Below, in pieces: positions 44,631 through 54,953 of a DNA stretch of 64,000 nucleotides (position 1 is its first letter; every line of letters begins with the position of its first letter). This DNA comes from Ceratothoa steindachneri. Taxonomy: Eukaryota > Arthropoda > Malacostraca > Isopoda > Cymothoidae. Both the position numbers and the translations under genes were made by a program. The notes below the pieces were generated by a model. It made no database searches. It was given only the letters and a program-made list of their open reading frames with translations, and was not told the origin of the DNA. The stretch covers positions 14,787,239-14,851,238 of the forward strand of contig OZ018333.1 of the NCBI GenBank assembly GCA_963969495.1, in the 5' to 3' direction.

Positions 44631-46895
44631 ATGCCCGATGGTGAGAATTTAAAAAATCAAACTCTCCCACTTTCACCATCGACGGAGCCGCCTTCGAGCA
44701 GCTCCAGCTCCACTGAAAAAAATGTAGCCTTTTCCCCAGGGCTCTCGCTGGGGATCCTCCAAAACTTTTTAACCGGAAAAGAGGCTTAGTCCTCTCCTTT
44801 GCCTACAGATGGAGGGGACTCTCCCTCGCCCCCTTCTCTGGGGGTGACTGCGAGTGCCTCGCTTTTTCAAGCGGCAGTCCCCCCTTTACTTTCCAATGGG
44901 AATGCCAAGGCAGGAGGCCCATAATGAACCACTCCCGGTGGGAACGGCACGATAGAGCCAACGCTACCTTAGTGGGATAAGTGAAGACAGGATCTGGAGG
45001 CCTTTTCCCTCCAAAGACCTGCAGGCTCGAATTTTGAGCCTAGAGGGGGTCACCGTACGTTGCCCCCTCTCTTACTCGACTAGAGACGATGAAACCAATG
45101 AGACCTGTGATGTCCTGGTAGGGGGAATTGGCCACATATAGCCCGTCCTTCCCATGAGATCGACATGGTCCCTGAGGCAACCTAGCCCCAGACGGTAGGA
45201 ACTTCCAAGGGGACAAACCTGGGCTCGGTGCCAAGCATCAAACCCGAGTCTGTCACTGCGCAAGGTCCTCAGATAGCTTGGTTCACAAAGGCTTTATAAG
45301 GAGAGGAGGGATCTCCTCCTACGGCTGGTGCCCCTGTGAAAACCAAGACCTTCCCCATCTCGGAGAAGGATCTTGTTGAGGCCGGTCCATCTGTCCTAGG
45401 GGCTCCTGTTGGCGGAGGGAAGAAGCGGGTTCATTCCAAGCCCCCCTCACCTAAAAAGGAAAAAATAGAAAAAAGACTCGGGGCTCCTCTCCACCCGCTA
45501 GGACTGCGGGGACGGATGGGGGTGCTACCACTTCAGAAGAAACCAAGCCTAGATAGGTACGTCCAACCCTCTTGCTCCTCCCACACAAAAAGTTTCAAGT
45601 ATGCTGAGCGGGGCCTCGATTACGTAGGGGCGTCTGATTCGGAGACTACCTGGCGTTTTCGAGCCCGATGTCTTCAAAAGCTTCCTTGTTACTCGCTACA
45701 CGGATGAAAACATGTTGGCTAAGGGAAACATGATCAAGCACAAGAGAGCTTTAGCTAGTGTGATTTGTAGAGAGCCGAAGGTGACCCGTTTCTCGGACGG
45801 GATCCTTTTGGCGAATGTGGCGAATCCCTCCGAAGCAGCCATGATTAGTTCTGACACTTGATAACACGCCGGTGAGTGTGACGCCGCAGTCTACCATGAG
45901 CTTCGTGAAATGAGTAGTTTATGCGAAGGAACTCGTGGATTACTCTAGAGATTACATCACCTTAGAGCTGGCCGACCATGGAACGGTCAAGGTCAAGCGT
46001 GCGATGAGGAATAGGGAAGAGCCTCGAGACCCACCTCTACACTCTTGGGCACGTTCGACTGTGACAAACTCCTTGAGTCGGTGCGTACTGGTTGGGATCG
46101 CTACCACGTGAAGGCATTCGTGCCACTGCCGCGGATGTGCCACTACTGTCACCGCTTCGGCCATGTTAATCGCTCGTGTATAAGTGTTTAGTCGGGGTTA
46201 CGTGAAGACTGTGATAGTTGTTCCAAGGCCTCACATGATATGTCCAAATTGCGTGTGGCCAAGTGTCTCAATTGCGGAGAGCCAGACCCCGCTTATTCGA
46301 AGCAATGTAGTGCGTATGTCCTTGAGAAGGAAATCCTGGGCGTTCAGGCATAGGTCGTCTCATTTTGCGAGATAATGATTTGGTCCTGGCGCCCCCGGCG
46401 CATCCTGGTACGTCCTACGACTCAATATTAAGAAATACAGCCTCTTCTGATGGCCTCTCAAGGCCTATGAAGACTGTTGTTCCTGCGCCCATTCGGAACC
46501 CTTCTGCTGGTTCTACCCACCTCTGGCGCTACCCTGGTAAAGCTGGCGGCACAGAGGATTCTCACCCAGCCCCGGCTAACACCAGGGCTCCCATCCCTTT
46601 CCCCCAGGGTAGTTGTTCCCAAAAGACAAAACGGCCGCGCGCCTCCACCGAGTCGCTAGTCTGTAAAGACGCTCCCATCGTGGAGTTGGTCGTGAAGCCA
46701 TCGTCAGGCGTTCCTAAAGCTTCCCCCCGAAAGGAGGGCAGCACTAAAGGAGCTTCGGCTCCTTCACCCAGACCCGTTGATGGGCTGCTTGGCCTGGAGA
46801 CATTGGATCCTTCAAAAGAGGGACCCCCGTCTCCGAAGCCGACCTCCCCCGACAACCTAAAGTTGAGAGGCGAAGGGATGAAAAGAATCACATAG
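44631..46895 (+). pseudogene. Family A ORF1 remnant (44-kb copy)
   Basis: Gag-like RNA-binding protein in pieces. The Pro-rich N-terminus is preserved weakly, with a conserved stretch near 45340-45480 (FPISEKDLVEAGPS, KKRVHSKPPSPKKEK). The core corresponds to TMSFVK near 45893. Three knuckles remain visible at DNA level around 46138-46310 but are split by frameshifts and a stop. The tail at 46365-46895 is open for 176 codons (LAPPAHPGTSYDSILRNTAS, KTKRPRASTESL). It is not functional. Confidence 0.8.
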
Positions 46896-47039
46896 TGAGC
46901 CCAACCTCACCCAATAAGTACTCGAAGGCGACAGCGCTTTGTCCGGCCAATAGCGCCCAGAGTTATGACTACGGTAAGTATACGGCCGTTCCCATGAGGG
47001 TTTTCTCTTCAAAAAGGGCCCCCGCATCTCCTCGGAGCT

Positions 47040-50000
47040 AGTCCCGGAGGCCCTATTCCTTTAATGGAATTGCCGCGGACTCCGGGCCACCTGTGAGGAG
47101 TTGCGGAGGCTCGTCTCGTCCCATTCTCAGTTAGCTATCTTTTTGCAGGACACCATGCTGCTTGCGTGCCCCACGCCCACCTTCCAGGGGTATAAGGGTT
47201 TTGCGACCCCACCAACACGGGATTGGGGCCGGGCAGGAGTATGCAGAATTTACACTCGCAATGATTTCTCCGTTATTCTCTTTGCCAAAGATACCTCCTG
47301 CACCTGCATAAGAAGTATACTGTCAATTCCACGTACATTCCTCCCTCAGCCGATTTCGACGCGGAGTCTTCCCCCGGGTTGTGGCCAAGTTGCCGAGGCC
47401 CTGTCACTTGCTCGGATATCTAAATGGTAGGCCCCTTCCCTCTGGGAAGACTATCTGATAATCCCCAAGGTTAACTCCTTGCCGACCTGATCGAAGAGCT
47501 GGAGATAGGTATCCTAAATGTGGATGAGTTTACGAATCACTTCGCGAGAACTGCTTCATTTTCCTACCTCGATCTATCTTCTTGCTCTTCGGATGCACAG
47601 CCTGATTTTGGGTGTGGTGTGGTCGATGACCTCCATGGTAGTGATCACTTTCCCATTTAAATATCATTTTCTGGGTCGCTGCCGCCAGAGAGCCCGCCTT
47701 GGAGTGCTTGGTGCGGGCGCGATAGTCCGCAATTCAGGAAATGGCTGATTTCTCTATCTCAGTCGAGGAGTTTAAGTTGGTTGATGGGGCCATTGAGTTT
47801 TTCTCCGGCAACCTCATCACCGTGGGCCTAGTTATTACTTTAGAATGTGTGGCCGTTTCGCTCGCAGATCACTCAGGCTGTGGTCAGTGGAGTGTGAGAC
47901 GGCTCTCAAACAGAAGCGTTATGCCTACATGCGCTATAAGCGTCGCCCGAACGATTTCACTTCCGGTAAATTTCGTCGGGCTAGCACTAGATTCCCGTAT
48001 ATTTCGAAGCACGCCCGCCGCATACCTGTCTTCCATAAACGGGAAGACCCCTCTAGCCAAGGTGTGTAAGTGAGTCAAAAGGATTCGGCGCAAGTTCTCG
48101 CAAGACTCGCCTCCCGTTCTACAGGATAATGGGACCGCAATATGGGAACCCACGTCCGTTGCAGAATCCTTCGTGACCACATTTTCTAATGGGATGCTGC
48201 TTCGCTAGCATTTAAGTTGCACCGTTATGTCGCGGAAGGCCGCCGACTACAAATTACCTATAGATGAGGAAGGAGAACCTTTCAACAACTGCTTAACTCT
48301 GAGTGAGTTGCGTTCCACTCTCGCTTCGTGAGCGTACACCGTCCCTGGTCCAGACGGCGTCCTGTACGCCATGCTTTGACACCTGGGTGAGCGATTAATG
48401 GCATTGCTGTTACATTTTTTCAACAGGAAAAAAGAATCACATAGTAGAGAGCATCCTCCCAGATTCCTGGCGAATCGCTACTGTGCTCGCTTTTCGGAAA
48501 CCGGGAGGAGATCACTCTACCCCGACCGGTTTTGTCCCAATCTGTCTATCTTCCTGCGTGTGCAAGTTGATGGATAAATTGGTAAATGTTAGATTACCCT
48601 TTTTTTCTGGACAGCGGAGGACAACTGTCTTGTATGTGCGGCTTCCGCAAGTTCCACTCCGTGTCGGATGCTCTGCTCCGACTCCACACGATGCGGGCGA
48701 GGAGACGCCCTCGAATATTTATATCTTAATTTTTGCGAGATCGTCGATTCGGCATACATGTGTGCGTGTGGGGGGGGGGGGGCTCTCCGTCCCAATGGAG
48801 AAGGAAAATATGTAGTGTCCCGCGGGGAAGTACCCTTAGTGTCACACTCTTTGCCGTGAGTCTCAACGGAAACACTTCGGGGTTACCGAAAGATCTTCTT
48901 GCTACGTTCTCGTGGACGACCATTCGATCTCTTTTTGTCCCGGCCCAGATGCCAACTCTTGAGCGTTTACTCCAACAGGCCTTGCCCCGCGTTTCTCGCT
49001 GCGCTGAAGCGCACCTGCTTCGGTTTTTCTTAGCAAAGACTAAGGTGGTTTACTTCTGCCACCATCCAAGGCTTCACCCTGACCCAGATTTGTTTCTCAA
49101 CAGGGTTCGGCTGAAAGTGGTGGACTCGCACCGTTTCCTTGGTCTTGTATTTGACCGAAGCCTCACCTGTGAGGCTCATATGCGCGGCCCTACGGTCTCT
49201 TGTACCCGCGCCATAGATATTCCGTGAGATTCAGCTCCTACGGCTCTAATAGGACTGCTGCCTTAATTTATTATCTATACTTTGTTCGTTCGAAGCTCGA
49301 CTACGGATGCGAATTTTATGCATCCGCAGCCGAGTGTGTATTGCGGAAGGTGGACTCGATTCACCACACCAACCTTCGCCTGGCGAGCGATGCCTTTCGC
49401 ATTTTCCCCATTTAGAGCATACTTGTCAATAGTGAGGGATTCCACTCGCTCTGCGCCGTGCAAGGTGCATTATTCCCCAGTACGCGTGAGCCCGGCACCT
49501 CCCTCTGTCAATAACAGCTCTTACTGCATTCGCAGATGATCTCGACGGTGCGTATGCCGCCGATAGACCACATTTATACTCTCAGCCCGTCGGGTTTAGG
49601 GCCAGGTAACTCTGTCAAGGGCTAGGTTCTGCCCAGGACGCCACCCTGGAGAGTGCCACCTTTGACCATTTCTCGCTACGCCGCTGCTCCCAAGGCTTCT
49701 TCAGCCCGAGAGCATTGCTTCCTGCATCTTTGGAGCACATTTTCTGGCACGCTGAAACCGTGCCAGTGTATACGGATGGCTCCAAGTCCCAAGAGGGGGG
49801 TCGGTTTTGACGCCATATCCCCTCTGTTTGAAGTCAGCGGGGTTCTGCCAGGCGCTACTTCTGTCTTCACGAACGAGCTTGTTGCAATACACCACTCGGT
49901 ACGGGAAATTATGCGACGTGCCCGGTTATGAGACAGTGTTATGATTTTTACCGACACACAAAGCGCCCTGAGTTCTCTCGGAGCATTGAAATCTCCGCAA

Positions 50001-50510
50001 CCCCTGGTTCATACTATCCGTGACGTAACGGTTTTGGCGAGTCGGGCAGATGTCGAGATTATCTTCTGCTGGGTTCTTGGACATGTACGAATTACGGGTA
50101 ATGAGCCCGCCGATGATGGCGCCAAAGATTTTTTTTTTTTTTTTTAAGGGGCTATCTGGCGACTTGGCGCCAAAGAGTCCGCGAGGACTGGGCGACCAGA
50201 CCAGCGTTTCACTCTTCCTCACAGCTTTCCAAACTGCTTTGCAAAGGAGATAGGAGACGGTTTAGGGTAACCTAAAGTTGCGTGCCATTGTGCCGCGACA
50301 GTTCACATGGACCTACCCCCCAATGTCGTGACGGCCTCAGGTTGCTTTCTGTCATCTCCGAATTGGACACACTCGCGGGACGCACCAGCATTTGATGGAG
50401 CTCTCGCCTGCACCATATTGTGATGACTGCGTTGTCCCCCAGACTGTTCGGAACATTCTTGTCGAATGTCCCAGTGTGTGTGATCTTCGCGCACGCTTCC
50501 TTTCCCGGTT
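47040..50510 (+). pseudogene. Family A ORF2 remnant (44-kb copy)
   Basis: Endonuclease pieces include LAIFLQDTML near 47128 and FGCGVVDDLHGSDHF near 47605-47650. The RT part shows FRKPGGDHSTPTGF near 48495. The catalytic tetrad survives only at DNA level near 48905-48920, where a small deletion shifts the frame. Thumb residues SRCAEAHLLRFFLAKTKVVY lie near 49000. RNase H carries AISPLFEVSG near 49815, FTNELVAIHHSVREIMRR near 49870 and TDTQSALSSLGAL near 49950, and is cut by the nested insertion. Many indels. Confidence 0.85.
50129..50164 (-). mobile_element. 36-bp LINE stub (19 nt of element plus poly-A) with 12-bp target duplication
   Basis: On the minus strand this is AGTCGCCAGATAGCCCCTT followed by 17 A, the 3' end of family A subfamily 2. 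TGGCGCCAAAGA flanks it on both sides (50117-50128 and 50165-50176), a perfect 12-bp target duplication inside the RNase H region of the older copy. Reverse transcription apparently stopped after about 19 bases. Confidence 0.93.
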
Positions 50511-50907
50511 CCGTGATGAGCAAGGTCGCAACTGCTTGTTCCTTGTACTCGGGGTGAATTCGTGCACACTGACTTGTGGACTGTATCACTTTTTGGATGA
50601 GGCCATTTTTTCCACCCTATATAACTCTATTTTTTTTTTTTGTAGGTTGCACATTCATGCATCAGGGGGAGGGGGGAGGGGCAGGCCTCACACAGGCTCT
50701 CAGACGCCGGAGCGTACTTCCTGCTTGTTGCCCTTTTCTTTCTTTTTATTGTTATTGCTGTTGTTTTTTGTCGGGTTTTTTTCTGGGGGAGGGGGGTTAC
50801 ATATTGTTATTTTTATGTAGCCTAGTACTAGGTTGTCATTAGTACGGCGACTTAGGCCCAAGTAGGAGGTCGCCAGATGGGCTCCTAAAATAAAAAAATA
50901 AAAAAAT

Positions 50908-51872
50908 ATCCATCCCAAAACAGATTTTAAAAAGCGCAATCATATCTCCCCCTCACACACCTTCTTTCAAATGAGAACATATTTAATACCCTCCATCTAT
51001 CTTCATTCTTCACGTGCTTCAGGAAAGGTATATTTTTTGTTGCTCTTCCTTGTATTGACTAGTAGGTTGATATCATGTCTAAATTGTGGTGACCATGCTT
51101 GTATACAATACTCTAAATCTGGCCTTACATACGAGTTGTAGAGTTTAAGGATAACCTCTTTACTCTTGTAGCTAACATTCCTCTTAATGTATCCTAGCAT
51201 CCTATTTGCCCTATTTTTTGCTTCAATACACTACTTCGAAAACTTTAGTGACCTACCACTAAGCCTAAGACCTTCTCATCCTCAACTGAATTCAGCCAAT
51301 GCCCATCTATTTCATAACTAAATTCCTTATTATCCCTCCCTATGTTAATAACTTTGCATTTTTCAAGGTTATAAGTCACCTGCCACTTCTGAGCCCATTT
51401 AATAACTTATTTAAGTCGTTCTGCACTTTAAAGCTACCCTAAACTTCTTTGACTACAGCTGCCAATTTAGTGTCATCTGCAAATATCGACAATTTGCTAT
51501 TTAAAGCCTCTCCAAGATCATTTATATAAACTAGGAATAATAAAGGGCCTAGAAGTGATCCCTGGAGTATGCCACTGATAACGCCCCTCCACTGTGACCT
51601 CACCCCATTCAGCACAACTCTCTGTTTCCTGTCTTTCAGCCATTTAGTTATACAATTCAAAACTTTACCCATATCCCATACATTTTTAATTTGTGAACTA
51701 GTCTTCTATGTGGAACTTTATTAATAGCTTTGCTATAATCTAAGTAAATTGCATCAACATCATCTCTTTTATCTTATTATTTAGTTACATAATCCATCAA
51801 ATCCAGTCAATTTGTTAAACACAATCTACTTCTTCTAAACCCATGCTGAGCATCATGTATTAACATACCACT
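50908..51872 (-). pseudogene. CR1-like LINE fragment (RT)
   Basis: Read on the minus strand from 51870: QHGFRRSRLCLTNLTGFDGL, KVLNCITKWLKDRKQRVVLN near 51660, SGILQGSLLGPLLFLVYIND near 51575, the catalytic block FADDTKLA near 51465, then YIKRNVSYKSKEVILKLYNS near 51190 and VRPDLEYCIQAWSPQFRHDI near 51120, and finally SFERRCVRG near 50970. These blocks in this order are typical of CR1-type ORF2. Stops and shifts interrupt it, and the 5' half is missing. Its right end abuts a family A 5' fragment. Confidence 0.82.
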
Positions 51873-51875
51873 CTG

Positions 51876-51948
51876 TAAGCTGGGGCCGTACGGAACACTG
51901 ACTCCCTTCCGCATGGTGGCAGGAAAGCAAATTGTCATGCCCCTTACG
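51876..51948 (-). mobile_element. Family A 5'-end fragment (about 73 bp)
   Basis: On the minus strand it matches the first 70 or so bases of full-length family A copies (CCCGTAAGGGGCATGACAAT ... CCCAGCTTAC). It lacks everything downstream, which is the reverse of normal LINE truncation. It lies exactly between two unrelated LINE relics. Confidence 0.75.
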
Positions 51949-51949
51949 G

Positions 51950-52925
51950 GAACGCAACACATAAATAGACATACTGGATATGATCCAATTTTTGGAGATT
52001 AGTCTTAGCTAGTATATCAAAGAGAAATGCGCCATAGTCCATTATAGACCGTACAAGAGATATGTACCTACAGGTGGATAAATCTTTTCCTTTTAGCCCC
52101 TTGACTTTTACCAGAAAAAAAGTTTCATGATATCTATAACACTTTAATACAGATTTTTGATATACAAGATATTTGGGCCCCGGGTGGTAATATAGTCCCA
52201 ACTATGTACGGCCAAGAAATTTATGGGTAAAGGCTCTCAATTTTTTCTCCATATAGAGTTAGGGGAAGATGTATACTGATAGGTCTTTTACTAAATCCTA
52301 AGAAGGCTTTGGATTTTTTTTTTTTTAAAGTTTAACTCCCAGTGCTCAGACCAGTGATCAAGGGTTTCAAGAGAGTGCTGGAACAAGTTCATACATTCTT
52401 CTAAATGTTGTCCAGAAACCCAAAGAGCCCTATCATGCGCGTAAATTGATTTTTTAACACCACCGGGTAAAGAGTTTAATATATTGTTGATATAAATTAG
52501 GAAAAGGGTGGGGCTCAGGATCTTTCTTTGGGGGTAAATATAACTCTAATTCGGCTGTGGGAAGTTTCACTTTCACTAGCCTGTTTTTTTTTTTAATTTT
52601 GTATGAAAATGGCAAGATTTCCGCGTAAGTTAAGATCATGTATTTTCCTCAGCAGTCCAAAATGCCAAATGAAATCATAGGCCTTGTTTATGTCCTAAAA
52701 AAAGCAACTGTAGATGTACATTAGAGAAAACTTTCTTGGACTAAGAATTCTAGCGATGTTAAAGGGTCATAAGCAGATTGACCTTTGATAAAGGCACTTT
52801 GGAAGTTTCTGATTACATCAATCTCAACAAGCGACTTGAGAATTTTCTATTGTTTTACACAAGGTGTTGGTTAGAGCTATTGGGCGATATGATTACTTTT
52901 GTGTGGGAATTTACATGGTTTAAGG
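51950..52925 (-). pseudogene. Jockey/I-like LINE fragment (RT)
   Basis: Minus-strand pieces include PIALTNTLCK-like sequence near 52860, FIKGQSAYDPLTSLEFL near 52780, ILSPTLFLIYINNI near 52510, the catalytic region near 52440 degraded to YAHD, LETLDHWSEHWELNF near 52350 and LVRSIMDYGAFLFDILAKTN near 52010-52060. The order fits the RT of Jockey or I-type LINEs but differs from families A, B and C. Frames are broken and no 3' UTR is present, because the fragment ends at 51950. Confidence 0.7.
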
Positions 52926-53119
52926 ATGGAACTTAAGAGGGAAATTTTCCATTGGTGGGGAAAAGTACCCATTTTACAGATAGAATTATAATATTCAAAG
53001 AGTTTACAGAGTTCCAGAGTTCCCTATGCGGAAGATGGAGGAATTCACATACACTCACAGAAGACTCCTGGAAGAGTCTATTGAGCCCCTTTCTCCAGCT
53101 CCAGATCTCTAACACTAGG

Positions 53120-54110
53120 TCATGTTGTCATACCTATGGTATTCAAACTTTTAATCCTGGTCCTTCCTCACCCTGTCCAATCTTCTTTCGAATTCCAGAA
53201 CTGATGCAGCATTAACTACATATTCTGACAGGCTGTTCCAACTATTCTCCACCATAATACAGAAAGAGTACTTCCTAATATCCAGCCTTACCCTCTACTT
53301 GAATATCTTTTTTCCATGTCCTCTAGTTCTTGATTCCTCCAGCATTCTAAACAAACCTTTGCACCCATCCCCGTCATACACTCCATTCACAATCTTGAAG
53401 GTCTCCACCATGTCTCCACGTGACCTATATAATAAGGTTGGCAAACCAATTTCCTCAACCGCTCTTCATATGGCAGATCCTTCAAGGACGGCACCAACTT
53501 CGTTTCCTTCTCTGTACTCTCTCAATCGCCTATACATCCCTCCTCTTGTAGGGACACCATATCTGATTGGCATATTCTAGGTGTGGTCTAACCAGTGCCA
53601 CAAACAGAGATAGGACATTTGCTCATCCACTGCTGAGAATGTCATCCTTCCTATTTGCCTTATTTATCTTTTCAGCAAAATGTTCGTTAAAATTAAATTC
53701 TCGATCAATATTCACTCCGATTTTTTTTCTATATTGCTATACTTTAACTCCTCATCCATGGCATACTCCACTCTGTATCTTTTTTTCCGATTTTCATAAT
53801 ACTGCACTTCTGTGGATGGAATCGCAGCAACTACCTCCGTGACCACTCATTCATTTTTTCAAGATCTTCTTGCAATTTTATACTGTCATTCTCTTCCTTT
53901 ATTTCCTTAAATACCTTTGTGTCGTCTGCATATAAAAATAACTCCCTGTTGTTTACACATTCTGGAACATCATTTATGTACAGCAGAAATAAGAGTGGGT
54001 CGAGCACTAAGCCCCGCGGCACACCACTTATCACCACCCATCCAATCAGATTCACTACCATTAACCATCACCCGCTACCTCCTGTCCCTGAGAAACTGTG
54101 AAATGAAATG
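53120..54110 (-). pseudogene. CR1/L2-like LINE fragment (RT palm to C-terminus)
   Basis: From 54061 downward on the minus strand: GVPRGLVLDPLLFLLYINDV, ELFLYADDTKVFKEI with an intact ADD core, EDLEKMNEWSRR, then after a shift HFAEKINKANRK near 53660, VRPHLEYANQIWCPYKR near 53560, LYRSRGDMVETFKIVNG near 53410 and the closing block VENSWNSLSEYVVNAASVLE near 53200. Many frames are interrupted. It differs in sequence from the relic at 50908-51872, so it is another CR1-like family. Confidence 0.8.
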
Positions 54111-54167
54111 AAAATGAACTTAAAAGATATTATGACGTCATATGTCATAAGGCGAAGCCCCTCATAA

Positions 54168-54267
54168 CCTAAAGTAGGTGGCGCTATAGTCTTCATTATT
54201 TTGATAAGCGTGCAGAGCCGATCGCACGTCTATCAAAATAACAGACGATAGTGCCGCCTAATTTAGG
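54168..54267. repeat. 100-bp near-perfect hairpin (foldback)
   Basis: CCTAAAGTAGGTGGCGCTAT at 54168 pairs with ATAGTGCCGCCTAATTTAGG at the right end, and the arms continue to TATTTTGATA/TATCAAAATA, about 38 bp each with few mismatches. The 24-base centre holds a smaller CGTGC/GCACG stem. No coding. A MITE is the likely origin. Confidence 0.8.
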
Positions 54268-54698
54268 CTATTGCCACAAAAATTTTCAGTTTCTTTTGAA
54301 GCCCCCATATCATCCACATCTCCCGCAACTTTTATACAACTCGTAAAATCCTGCTTCAAAAGACTAACATTAGCTTTGAATGCAAAAGGCGATTGCTAAA
54401 TGTCATCGGCGATATCGTCGTCTTAAATTATCTAATAATATAATCACCACGAAAAAAGAAACATCTCCACCTTTCACTATTATTATCGAACCACGCTTCT
54501 TTTCCACACATGTTGCAAATCTTCGCTTTTAAATTGACTGAAGAATTCACACAAGTCGTATTAAAGTCAAACAAACCAAGTTCTGAAGAATCACGCTCTT
54601 TTAAATGCTTGGTTTCAGGATTGCCAATGTTTGAAATAAGGTTGAATTAAGAGTTGCCAGTGTGTAAAAATAATGGTTTAATTTCACAAAAATAAGAA
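54268..54698. other. Unassigned AT-rich stretch
   Basis: No gene or repeat recognised between the hairpin and the tail of the family A copy. Confidence 0.35.
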
Positions 54699-54953
54699 TT
54701 TTTTTTTTTTTTTTTAGAGCTCATCTGGCGACTGCCTACTTGGGCATTAGTCGCCGTATTAAAACTGGCCTAGATCTAGGCTACTTTAAAATAAAATTAA
54801 ACGAAAAAAAAACAACACCCCAAATGATGGAAAGGAAGCAAGCTCCTGCGTCGGGGGGATGTCCCCCCGGCGCAGGAGCGTGCAACCTAAAGGAAAAAAC
54901 CAGAACCAAAACAAATGCAAAAAAAACAAAACAAAACAAAAAACAAACCCTGC

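Larger units (their letters stand above)
44103..50907 (+). mobile_element. Family A non-LTR retrotransposon, full-length old copy
   Basis: A 6.8-kb copy starting with the shared 5' end (CGCCGTAACGGGCGCGG). It has the 5' UTR hairpin (44561-44593), ORF1 from ATG at 44631 (enclosed by ATCGGG/CCCGAT), zinc knuckle CHYCHRFGH near 46138-46182, and endonuclease pieces from about 47040. RT lies at about 48480-49230, RNase H at about 49770-50220, the terminal finger at about 50330-50500, then the 3' UTR and an A-rich tail (50886-50907). Numerous stops and indels make it far older than the 18-kb and 25-kb copies. It carries a tiny nested insertion at 50129. Its 5' end lies about 20 bp after the end of Gypsy-2. 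Confidence 0.9.

Noticed and set aside
54129..54150. TGACGTCA palindrome as a CRE-like regulatory site
   Set aside because: It lies beside a foldback repeat with no gene nearby; an 8-bp palindrome alone is weak evidence.
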